DNA of 64,000 nucleotides from Euptelea pleiosperma (taxonomy: Eukaryota; Streptophyta; Magnoliopsida; Ranunculales; Eupteleaceae). The stretch spans positions 43,921,893-43,985,892 of the forward strand of contig CM068544.1 in the NCBI GenBank assembly GCA_035048495.1, in the 5' to 3' direction. This document shows, piece after piece, positions 22,201-33,425 of the stretch. The notes beneath the pieces were generated by a model. It ran no database searches and was not told where the DNA came from. It saw only the letters and a program-made list of their open reading frames with translations. The stretch's first letter is position 1. Every line of letters starts with the position of its first letter. The position numbers and the translations under genes were made by a program.

Positions 22201-25050
22201 TAAGTTCATACAACAAAATTTACCATCTTATAAGCAAAATTAAATGCAGTTGGAATAAATCAATCACATACATCAACAAATATATATCCAGTGTAATTCA
22301 TGGTAAACTGGATGCTGCTGCTAAAGCTAGAAAAGTTGCAAAACACGTAAAGATACAGATATGCATACAAACATTATATATATATATATATTGCCACCTC
22401 ATCCTCTCCCCATGTGGAAGTTTCAGCCCAATAAAACATTAACATGCAGCAAAAGAGGACTTTTTTTTCAATTTACAAAATCTAAGAAATTCAATGAATA
22501 CCCTTCATAGAGGAAAAGTACAATGATTTGTAGGGGAACATGACATAGACAAGGGCACAGTCCATGTGGCCGACCCAGATAATCAACCATCAGATGGTCA
22601 GTCTGGATTGGGCATAGCAGCCCGCCATGTCGGAAGAAAAACCCTGTCAGAAGATTATAGATATTTGGAGCGACAATCAAGATTTCGAAAATACCCGTCA
22701 GATATATATACATACATAATATATATCTATAGTCTATACTTCTATTTATCTCTCGGTCTCCATGAGGCATAACTTTTTTACTCAAATACCCGACTGAGAA
22801 CCCATTTGATGCGTTGGAAAGCTTAAGATTTACAACAGTTAACAGTAAGAGAATATAACCTCTCTTGTAGAGAGAAAGGAGTTTTTGTTTTTGTCGATTT
22901 CTAGGAGAAGTATACAGTTAAGCAAAGCTCCTCCTCTAAAGTTGAGTTTTCTCCTCACCAGTGAAGATTTGGATTGAAGCATGCCCCCCATCTTCCCATA
23001 CCCTTGATTGTATCTGGTTGGGAGACCTTTATAGTAGGAACCGAGATGCATTGAAGAGTCTGTGTTCGTGAACCTAGGCAGTTGAGGAGTCCTGCCATAT
23101 CTCTCATCTCCATCATCCATCCTTCTTCTTGGTCTCCAGTTGGAAGATCCCATCTTCCACCCCTTTATCAATATATTCCCCTTATTTCTCCTTTGGATCT
23201 CTATTTTCTTTTCCATTTTCCTGTGTAATCTTTTCTATTTTGTTCTTTATATTCGAGGGATTTCCCGCTCTACATCAATCTCTTTTATCTCCAATCCTAG
23301 TGTTAACACCTGGGTCTTGTACTGGTACATACGTTCTTAAGTATTTGGGTAAACCCACTATCTGATTCCAAGTAATGGTTGTGAATCGAGAGAGAAGCTT
23401 CAATTAGGTTTAAAGAAACGTAAGGCAAATATCTCATGGCATCGTGTTGGAACTGATTATTGTTCAAGATATATATCAATGAGTAAGAAAGAAAACTCTA
23501 ACATGTGGGAACGATCATGATCCTGAAAATAAATTATAATTTTCTTTGCTTGATGATCTTGGTGCAAACAATATCATGATCCATCAAAACCAGTTCTCTT
23601 GTTTCCACCTTATCTGTTGTAGCACATAATAAGTGTTTCTTACTGCTCTAGTTCATAACCCAGAACACGTTAAACAAATAAAAGGCCTACTAGTGTCTTG
23701 GCAGCGCTGATATGGGAACCCAAATCCACAAATTGAAATTAAACACAGAGAATAACTTAGTGCGCCATGAAGAGGCAACAAATCAAGTCCAATTATCAAC
23801 ATAACAATATATTTCAAATCCTGAAGTTGTTGTAATATCCAGGTTTTAGCATTTTTCAACTATGAAGCAATAGAAAGTTAGTAACTAAAATAACAATGAA
23901 ACTCAGCATTCAACATAACGAAGCTAAAACTAAACTCACTGACAACAGATAAAAGAAGATAAATTTCTATTTTCAACTAACAGCATACTCACTTCAACTT
24001 GCACAAAAAAGTTGTTGGCTTCTTCAACCTGTTTTCAATCCTCTCGCCACTCAAAAAAGGAGTAGTTTTCCTCTCCCCCATGCGTGACCCCACCATCGAC
24101 CCATGCCCCTTCATTCCAGACAACATCTGTGTCTTATGCAGCACAGTGTTCTGGGATTCCTTTAACTGCTGCCTATGCTTCTCTTCCTGTCTCTGCTTCT
24201 CGTACTCCCTCTTCTTACGCAGTCTCCTCTCTTCCTCTGTCTCAACCCTACCTGCAGGCCCATTGGGTACCTGAGGGGCTTTCCCAGCTGGCACCAAAGC
24301 AACAGACGACTTTTGTTGTTTAGGAGGAAGCCCTTGTTTCGAATGCCCCGATTCACGCCAACCGCCCCCATTGGAGTCACTGGGTGCACCTCTATTGTGC
24401 CTGTGAACATCGTGTCTGCTTTCTTTAACCTGATTTGGTGGAGGAATAGATGACGAAGAGAGAGGTGGTGGAGGTGGCGGAAGCGAAGGAGGGGGTACAG
24501 GCGGAGGGGGCGGAGGAGGAATTGAAGAATTTGAGGGAGGCGATGAAGGGGGAGGTGGTGGTGGTGGCACTGAATGAGGATTGAATTGGGAATGTTGAGA
24601 GGAAGGATAATACATAGGAGGTGGTGGAGGTGGTTGTGAGTTCATTGATGATGGGGGCATGGGGGGCGGCGGTGGGGGTGGATACGAAGACTGTGGCGGC
24701 GGCAGTGGGGGTGGATAAGGGTATGGTTGTTGTTGGTGGTGGTGGTGCTGTTGTTGTTGCTGCTGTTGCTGCTGTTGCTGTTGTTGCTGATGTTGTTGAG
24801 TTCTTGAAGAACTGAAATGGTGCGAAGAGGATCCATACCCACCATGGTTGATATTTGAATTCGTATGAATTTGATTAAAATTGGGGGGATACGAAGGAGG
24901 AACCGAAGGCTGAGATCCACCGCCACTACTGAACCCTCGATTTTGAGGGTACTGATTTCCTCGTGGTGGTGGTGGCGGTGGAGGGTGAGGGTGAGGGTTC
25001 GGTGGTGGACCGAACGAAGATTGTGGAGGGAAAGACCTGAAAGACGCCAT
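16231..25050 (-). CDS. ELF7: PAF1 homologue ELF7, PAF1 complex subunit
   Basis: Nuclear subunit of the PAF1 complex, which travels with RNA polymerase II and supports H2B ubiquitination and H3K4/K36 methylation; in Arabidopsis its loss lowers FLC and speeds flowering. Exons (- strand): 25050-23993, 22005-21937, 20399-20292, 20194-20014, 19624-19548, 19447-19328, 18255-18150, 17352-17266, 17086-17018, 16930-16859, 16773-16630, 16374-16231; 744 aa, in frame throughout. Residues 1-210 are Pro-rich with a Gln/His run at 85-110. The Paf1 domain starts near 330 (ENRLKKPTTFLCKLK) and includes KLFVEPDLGIPLDLLD, RRKERPTDKGVSWLVKTQYI and RKKRAKEGRSSEEVEQYP. The C-terminus is acidic (FSGAEEDMSD), as usual. 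Intron 7 appears to use a GC donor. Introns 1, 2, 6 and 7 are long and hold repeats. Confidence 0.97.
16444..16659. repeat. 110-bp tandem duplication at ELF7 exon 11/intron 11
   Basis: Copies 16444-16549 and 16554-16659 match at a fixed period of 110 with a handful of differences. The right copy contains the true end of exon 11 and its donor. The left copy, inside intron 11, repeats the last 20 exon bases and the same GTAATG donor. Confidence 0.92.
17632..18120. repeat. AT-rich palindromic repeat in ELF7 intron 7
   Basis: Dense, repeated CCGAATTAATTCG and TTCGGCGAA/TTCGGCTAA words in both orientations, with a CCGAATTTTGACTGACC / CCGAATTTTAACTGACC pair near both ends. It looks like a foldback MITE within the intron; exact ends and target duplication could not be fixed. 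Confidence 0.45.
21050..21397. mobile_element. Candidate solo LTR in ELF7 intron 2
   Basis: A 348-base block begins TGTTAGAG and ends CCCTAACA, a six-base inverted TG...CA terminus. It contains a TATA-like ATATTATAAATAAC near 21127 followed by a pyrimidine-rich leader, the layout of an LTR promoter. The flanks do not show a clear 5-bp duplication and no second copy is in the window, so this remains tentative. Confidence 0.4.
22839..23340. other. Unrecognised open stretch in ELF7 intron 1
   Basis: A - strand frame of 125 codons (22839-23216) and overlapping + strand frames occur inside intron 1. The predicted peptide is basic (NWRPRRRMDDGDERYGR), with no motif I can name. It may be a remnant of an inserted retroelement. 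It is not part of the ELF7 message in the exon model above. Confidence 0.25.
24725..24800 (-). repeat. CAG/CAA repeat coding poly-Gln in ELF7 exon 1
   Basis: Mixed CAG and CAA codons encode about 16 consecutive Gln, followed by four His and three Gln (residues 85-110). The mixed codons make this less slippage-prone than a pure triplet tract. Confidence 0.9.
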
Positions 25051-25464
25051 GATCGATCTCTCTCTTTGTTTCTGTAGATTGATTATTAAACTGTTTCAAC
25101 TAAATAATTAACGGTAATGAGAGTGTTCGAGAGAAAATCAGAATTGTCTAAAACCCTAGGAGAGAGAAATAGCATTTTCTCTTGGTTATTCAAAAACCCT
25201 AGCTATAAACCTCTCTCTTTTTTCCCCTGTTTTTGCGATCAACCGAAGCCCGCGAAATTGATATGTAAGAGAGAGGTTTTGTGAGGTTCTAATCTGCGCC
25301 GGGTGCTAAAAGGAACCGGTGGAGATGAAGGATAAAGAAACGAAGAAAGCTTACCGGTGGAAATAGCAGCGGCCGAAACGCGACTTTTGTTTCGGACGTT
25401 TCAGAATGGTCGATCGATCGATCTTGCACTCTTCCCTGCTATTCTGAGAGTCGAATAAACCGTG

Positions 25465-25490
25465 GAGAGAGAGAGAGAGAGAGAGAGAGA
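25465..25490. repeat. (GA)n microsatellite upstream of ELF7
   Basis: Thirteen GA units about 415 bases above the ELF7 start codon, reading CT on the ELF7 strand. It is likely in the leader or core promoter. Confidence 0.85.
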
Positions 25491-25939
25491 CTGGGTGTAA
25501 AGGAAACCATATGATGTTTAGCAATCACAAGCCGAAAAAGAATGTGCAAAGAGGACTCCAGGATATGGTAAAGTGCGGACCACCATATTACATTGATCAC
25601 AAAATGTTGATATCACCGATAAGTTATAGTTCAAACATCATAACCGAAACGTGAAGCATGCGTGCAGGGAGCAAATAACACCATGTGATGGGTCTTGCCA
25701 TGAAGATCTTTTAGGCCAAATACCGACATCAGATCATCCTAATCACCAGATCCATTGGTGTTTTCGGTTGTGACTGATCGCTGCCATCTGGGCCGACTGA
25801 CCGCATGGATGTGTAGCCCATACCTGGGTGGATATACACACCAAAATTCACCATGATTAGGAATTTCTAACCATTAGATTTTTAGTACTTTTTAAGGAGT
25901 GATTCTGGCCGTCGTTTTAAACCATTTTTAGTATTAAAA

Positions 25940-28275
25940 CTAGGAATCCATAGCCCGTGCTTGCATGGGCACAGTAAAATGAATGTTTTTTTTTTGTATA
26001 TACAATTATATCTTATTTTGACACTTATATAATGTTAAAAAAATAATTATTATTGTGTTAACGGTACATGTGCGTGGACTACACCTATTCAAACTTTTAC
26101 GTTCACCTCACATCCCCTATTAAAAATAAGACATTTTGTGATTTTTGTGATATATATCACTTCTATGATTTTGTGATATATAGATATAGATTTGTCGAAC
26201 ATTTAGTTTAGGCATCTTAACCCTAACATCTAGTGACACATGTCAGAGAGGACATGGGCACCTTAAAGAACCAGTGCGCATCTCCCCTAAAACGCAATGT
26301 TACACAGTTTTTAGAGATCAATGATCGCATTCCAATAGCCCTCTAGTTCTCTTTGAGAACTAATATTAGGCTAATTACCATGAAGTTTTTTAATACACTT
26401 TTCAAAGATTATAATATTAAGAGAAAAATGAAGGAAATTTTGTTGCAGAATGTTGCATGTTTGAGATTATAGGCGATGGGCCCACAAACTGCATGGATGC
26501 TTCGCACACCTCTTGATAGACACATACACAAAAAGTTAGATTGATTGGTGAACTCTAGAAGTTATATATTTAAAAATAAAATAAAATAAAATCCCTCAAA
26601 ATCCAATGCCAATGCAACGTTTAGATATCACAATAATCAAAAATTAAGTTCTAGATGAACCTGCAGACTAAAAACTAAGCCTGATGGTGATGTCAAGAGT
26701 AAGGATCAAAACCCATGACAGTACAACAATTGATAGAGACTTAAATCCAACGGTTAGAAACAATTAGTCAGGCTGATTGTAGGTCCATCTACTATTTAAA
26801 TCCATCAGTAAGTCATTGCTCCCAAAATTATTTAGAATCAATTTTTTTTTTTTTTGTACATATACGATTTTTAAATATACATTGTGATTGCAACCCAAAC
26901 AATAAACACAAACACTTGATTCAAGATCTATATTCCATTTCTAAAGTAAAATAAAGTAGAACACAAATCAAAATCAAAATTAATTAAAAAGAAAAAAAAA
27001 ATCTAGAAAAAATACATGATAGAAGATGAATAGTTGACAACGCCTTAGGGAAAAAAGAATGAGAGACGCGTATGGCAACCATTCTTTTATTTTATCGATC
27101 TGTTTATAAAAATCAAAAAATAAAAAAAGGGATGAAGTTTCTGAATAAAATTTTTTTGAAGAACAACAGATAGTATAATTGCCTTCACTTAAAACCAAAT
27201 CTCGATCGTCTTAGCAGTGTGCGATGATCGGTGTCAAATCCTTTGAAACAGTGTTCTTTTGCAGACTTGTTTGAATGTCTCATGTATGTGGCTTATGACG
27301 CCTCAGAAATCTCTACATATTGCTCAATATCTAGAACAAATAAAATAAATAAAATTACGATTTGAGATTTAGCACTTAGAATATTAGAGGTAGGAGATGT
27401 GAAAGATTAGAGCTAGGAAAGAATGAGACCGTTCAAATACCATCAAATCGTTTTTCGTTCAACACGAGTAATGGGGGAGATAAAGAGACATCTTGGGGAG
27501 CCGTGCATGCTGTAGAGTAAGAGGCATCTTGAAATTAAAAACACGAATAGGGTTTTGAACTGTTTTGAAGTGTAAATGATTTTTTTAGAATTTAGGAGAT
27601 GTTAAAGGGGTTGGGTTCCGGTGACCAACATTTTTGACCAACACCTTGGTGGACCCACATAGAGGATGAATCAATGGCTGATTTTGGGTGAGGATGATCT
27701 CCTCACCATATAGATAACCCCAACAAAAAATCAGCCCTTTTTGAAATTTCTAACCCAGTTAAATGTGGTTTTCAAGTTACACGGTAAAAATCGACAGTCC
27801 ATGATTCTTCAACTTCTAAACCAGTCTATGAATATCAAAATGATTTGAATTTTTGTGAGGATGATCTCCTCACCATATAGATCATCTTCACCAAAAATCA
27901 GCCATTGATTCATATCCTATGAGGGTACACCAAGGTGTTGGTCAAAAATGTTGGTCACCGAACCCGACCCATATTAAAGAGGTTCAAGGGTATTTTTGAA
28001 AAAAATGGAAACATCGCCACATCAGTAGTGCTGAGGTGGGTTTTGAAGGATTAATGAAAATGGTTTTAATAGGAGTAAATGTTTGGGAACAAAGAGGTTG
28101 GAAGAGTAAAGGTTTTTGTTGAGATAAAGTCTAATATACCTTTGTAGTTTAGTAACATTAAAGCAAGTGTGAATGGGTTATTTTTGAAAAAACTAAAAAG
28201 AGGGTATATTTGAAAAAATCGATGGAAAAAAGATGGAGAGAACGCCACCTCAGCAGTGCCGAGCTTTAGTATAGA
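25940..28275 (-). mobile_element. Non-autonomous Helitron
   Basis: Read on the - strand it starts TCTATACTAAAGC at 28275, the usual TC start of plant Helitrons. It ends with a hairpin (GCCCATGCAAGCACGGGC, stem of about seven pairs) about 9 bases before CTAG at 25943-25940. It sits between A (28276) and T (25939), as Helitrons do, with no target duplication. No Rep/helicase frame is present. A Mutator-like MITE is nested at 27608-27970. The interior is AT-rich and shows no captured exon that I recognise. Confidence 0.82.
27608..27970. mobile_element. Mutator-like MITE nested in the Helitron
   Basis: Left end GGGTTGGGTTCCGGTGACC, right end mirror ending GAACCCGACCC. Flanking 9-bp copies ATGTTAAAG (27599-27607) and ATATTAAAG (27971-27979), one mismatch. 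The arms carry GAATCAATGGCTGATTTTGG as in the 4819-5154 element. Confidence 0.85.
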
Positions 28276-28505
28276 TAATAGATAGATGAACGGCTAAAAT
28301 TATCAAACAAGATGAGTTTTTGGGTCTACCAAGGGGTGGGCCGAACATCCATGCGGTCAGTGGACCCAGATAGCTATGGTGAGTAACAAAAATGGGGTTG
28401 GCTTAAGCTAAGCAACTTGTTACATCGCCACCCTTTGGTTTTCTCTTTTTTCTTTTTCAGTGGAGTCGGTTTAACCCTAAAAAATGGGAATAAATCTCCC
28501 AAAAG

Positions 28506-28905
28506 GAGTAAACCTTCACTCACTCCTGTGTGTGAGCAAAGCCGATCACACACCACGATATGAGCCACTTGGCATACTTTTAGAGGACGATTATCGTATG
28601 GATGTTTGGCCAGTCCCTCGTTGGACGTGTGAACCAAAAATCAGCCTGATTAGTTATGTCAGACCTTTGGATCTAGTACCCCAAATAATAGTCAATAATG
28701 CTTTAAATTCTACGGTTAAAATCAACCCATGCAAATGACTCCAATCCAACGCTTAGAAATCACTAATCAAGCTAATTTTTGGTTTAGAAGTCCACCGAGG
28801 GACTAGCCAAACATCCATACGGTCGTCGTTCCCTGTGTGCTCCGTGGCTCATATTGTGATGTGTGATCGGCTTTGCTCACACGCAGGTGTGAGCGAAGGT
28901 TTTCT
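28506..28905. mobile_element. Mutator-like MITE, GAGTAAACC ends
   Basis: Perfect 9-bp duplication TCCCAAAAG at 28497-28505 and 28906-28914. Ends GAGTAAACCTTCACTC and mirror GAAGGTTTTCTC. Each arm itself contains a small palindrome (CTCACTCCTGTGTGTGAG; CTCACACGCAGGTGTGAG) before the shared module GGATGTTTGGCCAGTCCC ... AATCAGCCTGATTAGT. Best-preserved member of this end type in the window. Confidence 0.9.
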
Positions 28906-28946
28906 CTCCCAAAAGTCGTACAAGTGAAAACCAAATAATTAAACAA

Positions 28947-29877
28947 GGGTCGGGCTCAAGGGACCCCCATTTTGACCCCCATCTTGACGTACCCACATAG
29001 AAGATGAATCAATGGCTGATTTTTGGTGAGGAGATCATCCTCACAAAAATTCAAATCATTCTGATATTCATAGACTGGTTTAGAAGCTGAAGCATTATGG
29101 ACCGTCGATTTTTACCGTGTAGCTTTAGAACCACATTTGATGGGGTTAGAAATTTCAGAATGGGCTGATTTTTTGTTGGGGTGAACTATATGGTGAGGTT
29201 ATCATCCTCATCAAAAATCAGCCATTGATTCATCTTCTACATGGGTAAGCCAAGATGGGGGTCAGAAATGGGGGTCCCTTGAGCCCAGCCGATCACACAT
29301 CACAATATGAGCCACGGGGCACACTCTTACCATATGGATGTTTTGCTAGTCCTTCGGTGGACTTGTAAACCAAAAATTAGCTTGATTCGTGATTTCTAAG
29401 CGTTGGATTGGAGTCATTTCCGTAAAATTTAAAGCAATATTGACCATTATTTGGGGTACTTGATCCAGAGGTTGGACATAACTAATCAGGCTGATTTTTG
29501 GTTTGCAGGTCCAACGAGAGACTGGCCAAACATCCATAGTCATCGTAATCTAAGAGTGTGCCATTTTTGACAACCATTTTGGTGTACCCACATAGAAGAT
29601 GAATCAATGGCTGATTTTTGGTGAGTATGGTCTCATCACTATATAGATCAACTCAACAAAAAATTAACCCATTCTGAAATTTCTAACCCCATCAAATGTA
29701 GTTTTGACGGTCCATAATTCTTCAACTTCTAAACCATTCCATGAATATCGGAATGATTTGAATTTTTGTGAGGATTATGTCCTCACCATAGAGATCATCC
29801 TACCCAAAAATCAGCCAGCGATTCATCTTCTCTGTGGGTACGCCAAATGGTTGTCAAAAATGGTTGTCCCCTGACCC
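28947..29877. mobile_element. Composite MITE block of three parts
   Basis: 28947-29288 is a GGGTCGGGCTC-type element whose right end (GAGCCCAGCC) runs straight into 29289-29556. That second part is the GGATGTTTxGCC / AATCAGGCTGATTTTTGG module without its own outer ends. The second part in turn passes into 29557-29877, another GAATCAATGGCTGATTTTTG-type element ending CCTGACCC. No target duplications separate the parts, suggesting recombination or nested loss rather than three clean insertions. Confidence 0.6.
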
Positions 29878-29926
29878 TTTAAAAAATAGTTGTTATAACA
29901 AAAATAACAACCATTGTAACCCTAAC

Positions 29927-31156
29927 CAGGGGCGTGGCCTAAGGCGACAACTCCATATGAAGGTGTTATTTTAGATTTAATATATTAATAGATATGGTAT
30001 TACTAAAAAAAACTCTTTATACTGTAGAAAATCTGATTTAACAATTATTCATGATAATCAAAAACTACGAAAAAAATTTAGTTGCAGAGGATTCCCATGG
30101 TCCCGTTACAGTCCATGTAGAGGACTCTTGTAGCCCTACATAAATCATGTTTTGGGCCTAGTAACTGCGTGGATGTTACTATCCATTTGGTGGATAAACA
30201 CACTAAAAATCAACTTGAATGATGATTTCTATCCATTGGATTTACTACTCAAAAAACATGCTTGAATCAAATGGCTAGAATCAATCCTAAAAAGTAATAA
30301 AAGCTATGGTTAAAGATAACCAATCAGGTTAATTTTGTGTTTGTATATTAGGGGTGGGCTAAACATCCATGCGGTTAGTGGGCTGGGGCCTAAGAGCAAC
30401 TCCAACCCACCATTATAACTCCAAATATGGAGCTACTTTTTCTGAAATGTACTCCAACCCACCTCTATAGCTGGCCCTCTATCTCTATATCCGACTCCAA
30501 ATATGGAGTTTTCTAATCTCTGGCTCAAAATTTGGAATTTTACTTTCCGTTTTTTTGAATTTTCTATTTTAACTTTGTACTAATATTTTAAAAAAATTTT
30601 ATTCCTTTTGTATCCCGTTCAACTTTTATTAAAAATAATTTTAAAATACCTTTTGTGTCATTTTTCAAATATTTTGATATTTACATTTTAAAATGCCACA
30701 TGGCAGTCTTTGGGGCCATTAACCTATTGATATTTAAACCAAATATTATTGGGCTTTCATGCAAAAAGTCCAACTTCTTGGTGATTTCTGACCGTATGAA
30801 TGTTTTTCCAATCCCTAGGTGGACGTACAAACCAAAAATCAGGTAATTTCAAACCTTTGGATCATTGTACCTTAAATAATGGTCAATAATGCTCAAATTT
30901 TCACGATTAAAATCAGCCCACCTTCACATAATTCTAATCCAACGCCTCGAAATCACTTAGTGAAAAGAACGTTTTTTAGTGTAGCATTTTTTGAGAATAT
31001 GTTTTTTTAGAGTTTGGACCTTGGAGTAGAACACTTTTTCAGAGGTGTCTCTATCTCTAAATATGGAATAAATTCCCTTTTGGAGCCGACTTTTGGAGAC
31101 TTGGGTTGGAGTTGCTCTAAGGCAACCATCTTATTGACCTGATAGTAGACACGGCC
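29927..31156. mobile_element. hAT-like MITE with nested Tourist element
   Basis: Left end CAGGGGCGTGGCCTAAGGCG; the right end carries CCTAAGGCAACC and GACACGGCC, matching in layout the better copy at 56973-57507 (CAGGGGCCGTCTC). Arms include GCGTGGATGTT and a CATGCGGTTAGTGGGC mirror. It is split at 30394 by a Tourist-like element. Target duplication not clear. Confidence 0.6.
30394..31117. mobile_element. Tourist-like MITE (GAGCAACTCC)
   Basis: Inverted ends GAGCAACTCCAACCCA and TGGGTTGGAGTTGCTC, flanked by TAA on both sides (30391-30393, 31118-31120), the 3-bp target typical of PIF/Harbinger elements. The interior has CTCCAAATATGGAG repeats. Between about 30785 and 30965 it holds a fragment of the GGATGTTT / ACCAAAAATCAGG module, a further nested insertion. 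Confidence 0.8.
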
Positions 31157-32242
31157 TTCTCAATTGTTTACATGTGATAATGCTCAACACAAAAAAAAAG
31201 GCCTTATTTACCCTGGATCTTGTTATAATGTTCAAAACCAAAAAGAGTCGGCCGTTGTTTCCGTTATAAGGTTTTAGTTAAAAAATAAATATTTTATACC
31301 ATTATTGATAATTCTTTAAAAATTATCATTTTCTGACTTTTTACTCAAACGTGACTAATGCGACCCATTATAGAGATCGGGACATTTAAAACCTTGGTTC
31401 TCCCCAAACAATGTTAGTGTTTATTTCGAACTCGTGCAATCGAAGTGTGCAAATTCATTTGCACTTGCAATCGATTGCCAAGCATGTTTGGAAAGCGTGC
31501 ATTTGACAATTTACATTTGCACGCGTGCTACACCTTTAACAAATAATAACCCAACTTATTCCCCGTGTGCAAATTGAAAAAATTCGGTGTGTCGCATATA
31601 CATGTGTATTAGTACATACGCACAATAAGAATGTACCTAATATATGGGCTACATAAAATAAATAGCAAGGTGGATCTCACATGCATCAAGTTGAGCCCCA
31701 CACAAATACACGTGAGCATTTCAATCCATATGTGACTATTGCTTTCAAGCCCAAGTTTTTTGATATCCACCTCTGTATGGTGGGACCCAGATATGAGTTG
31801 TGGGGACCATCTTTATGTGTGTGGGACCTGCATTATCCTTTCGTATGTTGGGGACCACAAATCTGGTACCTTTTTGTGTGAGGATATAAGAATACACCTA
31901 CATGTGCGATACATACATCTGAATTTGTCAATTTTACATGTCTAAACGTGCGAATCAAAGGCAAAAACAAAAAAAAAAAAGTGTGCACCCACATTCATTT
32001 GCGCGTGCAAAGTATTAGAGATACCATTAAAAGAGAATAATTGTATCTTTATGAAAAACTTGTTTATGTCTATTTTCACTTAACTCATAAGGAAGCTTTT
32101 TTACCAAGCAATTATCATAATTATTATTCCAATTTGTCCTTGGTCAAGAATGAGAGCAGAGAACATTCTACTCTCACTATGCTTTCCGGCTATACCCCCA
32201 TCGAAGAGGTAGCACACCAACTGAAGGGTTTGGATCATAGAG
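31157..32242. other. Intergenic, no gene recognised
   Basis: Contains repeated GTGCAAATT/ATTTGCACG words between 31440 and 32010 in both orientations, possibly a decayed MITE. I see no coding exon or RNA gene. Confidence 0.4.
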
Positions 32243-33425
32243 ATTTTTTTTTGTTTTTGAGAGAGAGAGATAAGCTTGGGGTTAGGCGGACCCCTACCTG
32301 ACCTTAAGAGAGATCACTATGGAAATACTGAGGAAGAATGAAATTACAACAATTAGAGATAGATAAAGAAGCTAAGAAATCAGCTGCTCTGTTAGTATCC
32401 CGAAATATATGATCAATCTCGATATCTTCAAATTGCTCCCACAAATGCCGAATGGAGTGTACTAACTTCCTAGTTTGCGAAGGACAATTGCATTCCCCCT
32501 TATTAATGCTCACCGCATAAGCTGAGTCTGAGCCAATTTGGATCTTCCTAGGATGCTTAGAAAGGGCTAAGCAGGCCCGACTCAACCATTAGGCAGTTGA
32601 GGCGGCTGCCTAAGGCCCCCACACCTATAAGGCCCCAAAAGTCTGGAATTTTTAAGAGGCCCTTTATAATTTTTAATATATTTTAGTGAAAGGGACCCTC
32701 AACTTGTCCATCTAAGGAGGCCCCTCCACAGTCCACACATGTATAACGGCTACTATTTTTGGTGCCTAGACTCAATTCACGGAAACAATTTGTCCAAATT
32801 AGTGTGAAACGTGACATTTTTGTCGTGTACATTAAAGTTTTTGGCATAAATGATGGTGTATAATTGCCTTTTTTTGGGCCCAGTAATCACACGGATGTTT
32901 AGCCCACCCCATATTCGATATACAAACCAAAATTGAACCTGATTGGTTGTCTCTAGCCATAAATTTTAGTACTTTTTTTTAGGATTGATTTTAGCCGTTG
33001 GATTCAAGCATGTTTTTTTGGGTAGTAAATCCAATGGTTAGAAATCATCAATCAAATTGATTTTTAGTGTCTTAATCCACCAATAGTGGACTGAACATCT
33101 ATAACCATAAGGCCAGTGGGCCCAAAAATTGATCTATATATGCCACGAGAGTCCTCTGCATAGATTGCATCGGAGTCCTCTGCATCTAAAATTCTTCAGT
33201 AGTTTTTTTTTTATCATCAAGAATAGTTGCTAAATAAAAAAAAAATTTATATAGAGTAAATTTTTAATTAATATATTAAATATCAAAAAGGCCTCCTATA
33301 CAGTATTCGCCTTAGGCCGCAACTTGCATCGAGACGCCCTGGCTAAATGTAGTCTGGTTTCAATAGCTTGAAGTTCATGGTAGATCATGGTGGGACAAGT
33401 GTACAAAACTGCAAGAGACTGTAGA
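32243..33425 (-). mobile_element. LINE 3' end with RNase H domain, interrupted
   Basis: Read on the - strand, 33425-33342 gives TMIYHELQAIETRLHLA, and 32571-32304 continues LSKHPRKIQIGSDSAYAV ... HIFRDTNRAADFLASL, then a stop. This is the RNase H-like domain found at the C-terminus of many plant LINEs (IGSDS and RDTNRAAD motifs). The two pieces join in frame if the inserted block at 32572-33341 is removed. A run of A-rich sequence after the stop (32263-32246 on the - strand) may be the element's poly(A) tail. The upstream polymerase is absent. Confidence 0.75.
32572..33341. mobile_element. hAT-like MITE inside the RNase H remnant
   Basis: Left end CAGGCCCGACTCAACC with GCGGCTGCCTAAGGCCCC; the right end carries GCCTTAGGCCGCAACTTGC and GAGACGCCCTG. 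The flanks share GGCTAA (near 32565 and 33341), an imperfect 8-bp duplication. The reading frame of the RNase H domain resumes across it, which fixes the insertion point. Confidence 0.75.

Larger units (their letters stand above)
25775..28440. mobile_element. CTGCCATCTGGG-type MITE split by a Helitron
   Basis: The left part (25775-25939) starts with GCTGCCATCTGGGCCGACTG and the right part (28276-28440) ends with CATGCGGTCAGTGGACCC, GTGAGTAACAAAAAT and a GCAACTTGTTACATCGCC end. Joined across the inserted block, the two halves make one foldback element like that at 58935-59700. Confidence 0.7.

Noticed and set aside
24621..24815. Gly/Val-rich + strand frame
   Set aside because: Mirror of the proline/glutamine-rich first exon of ELF7.
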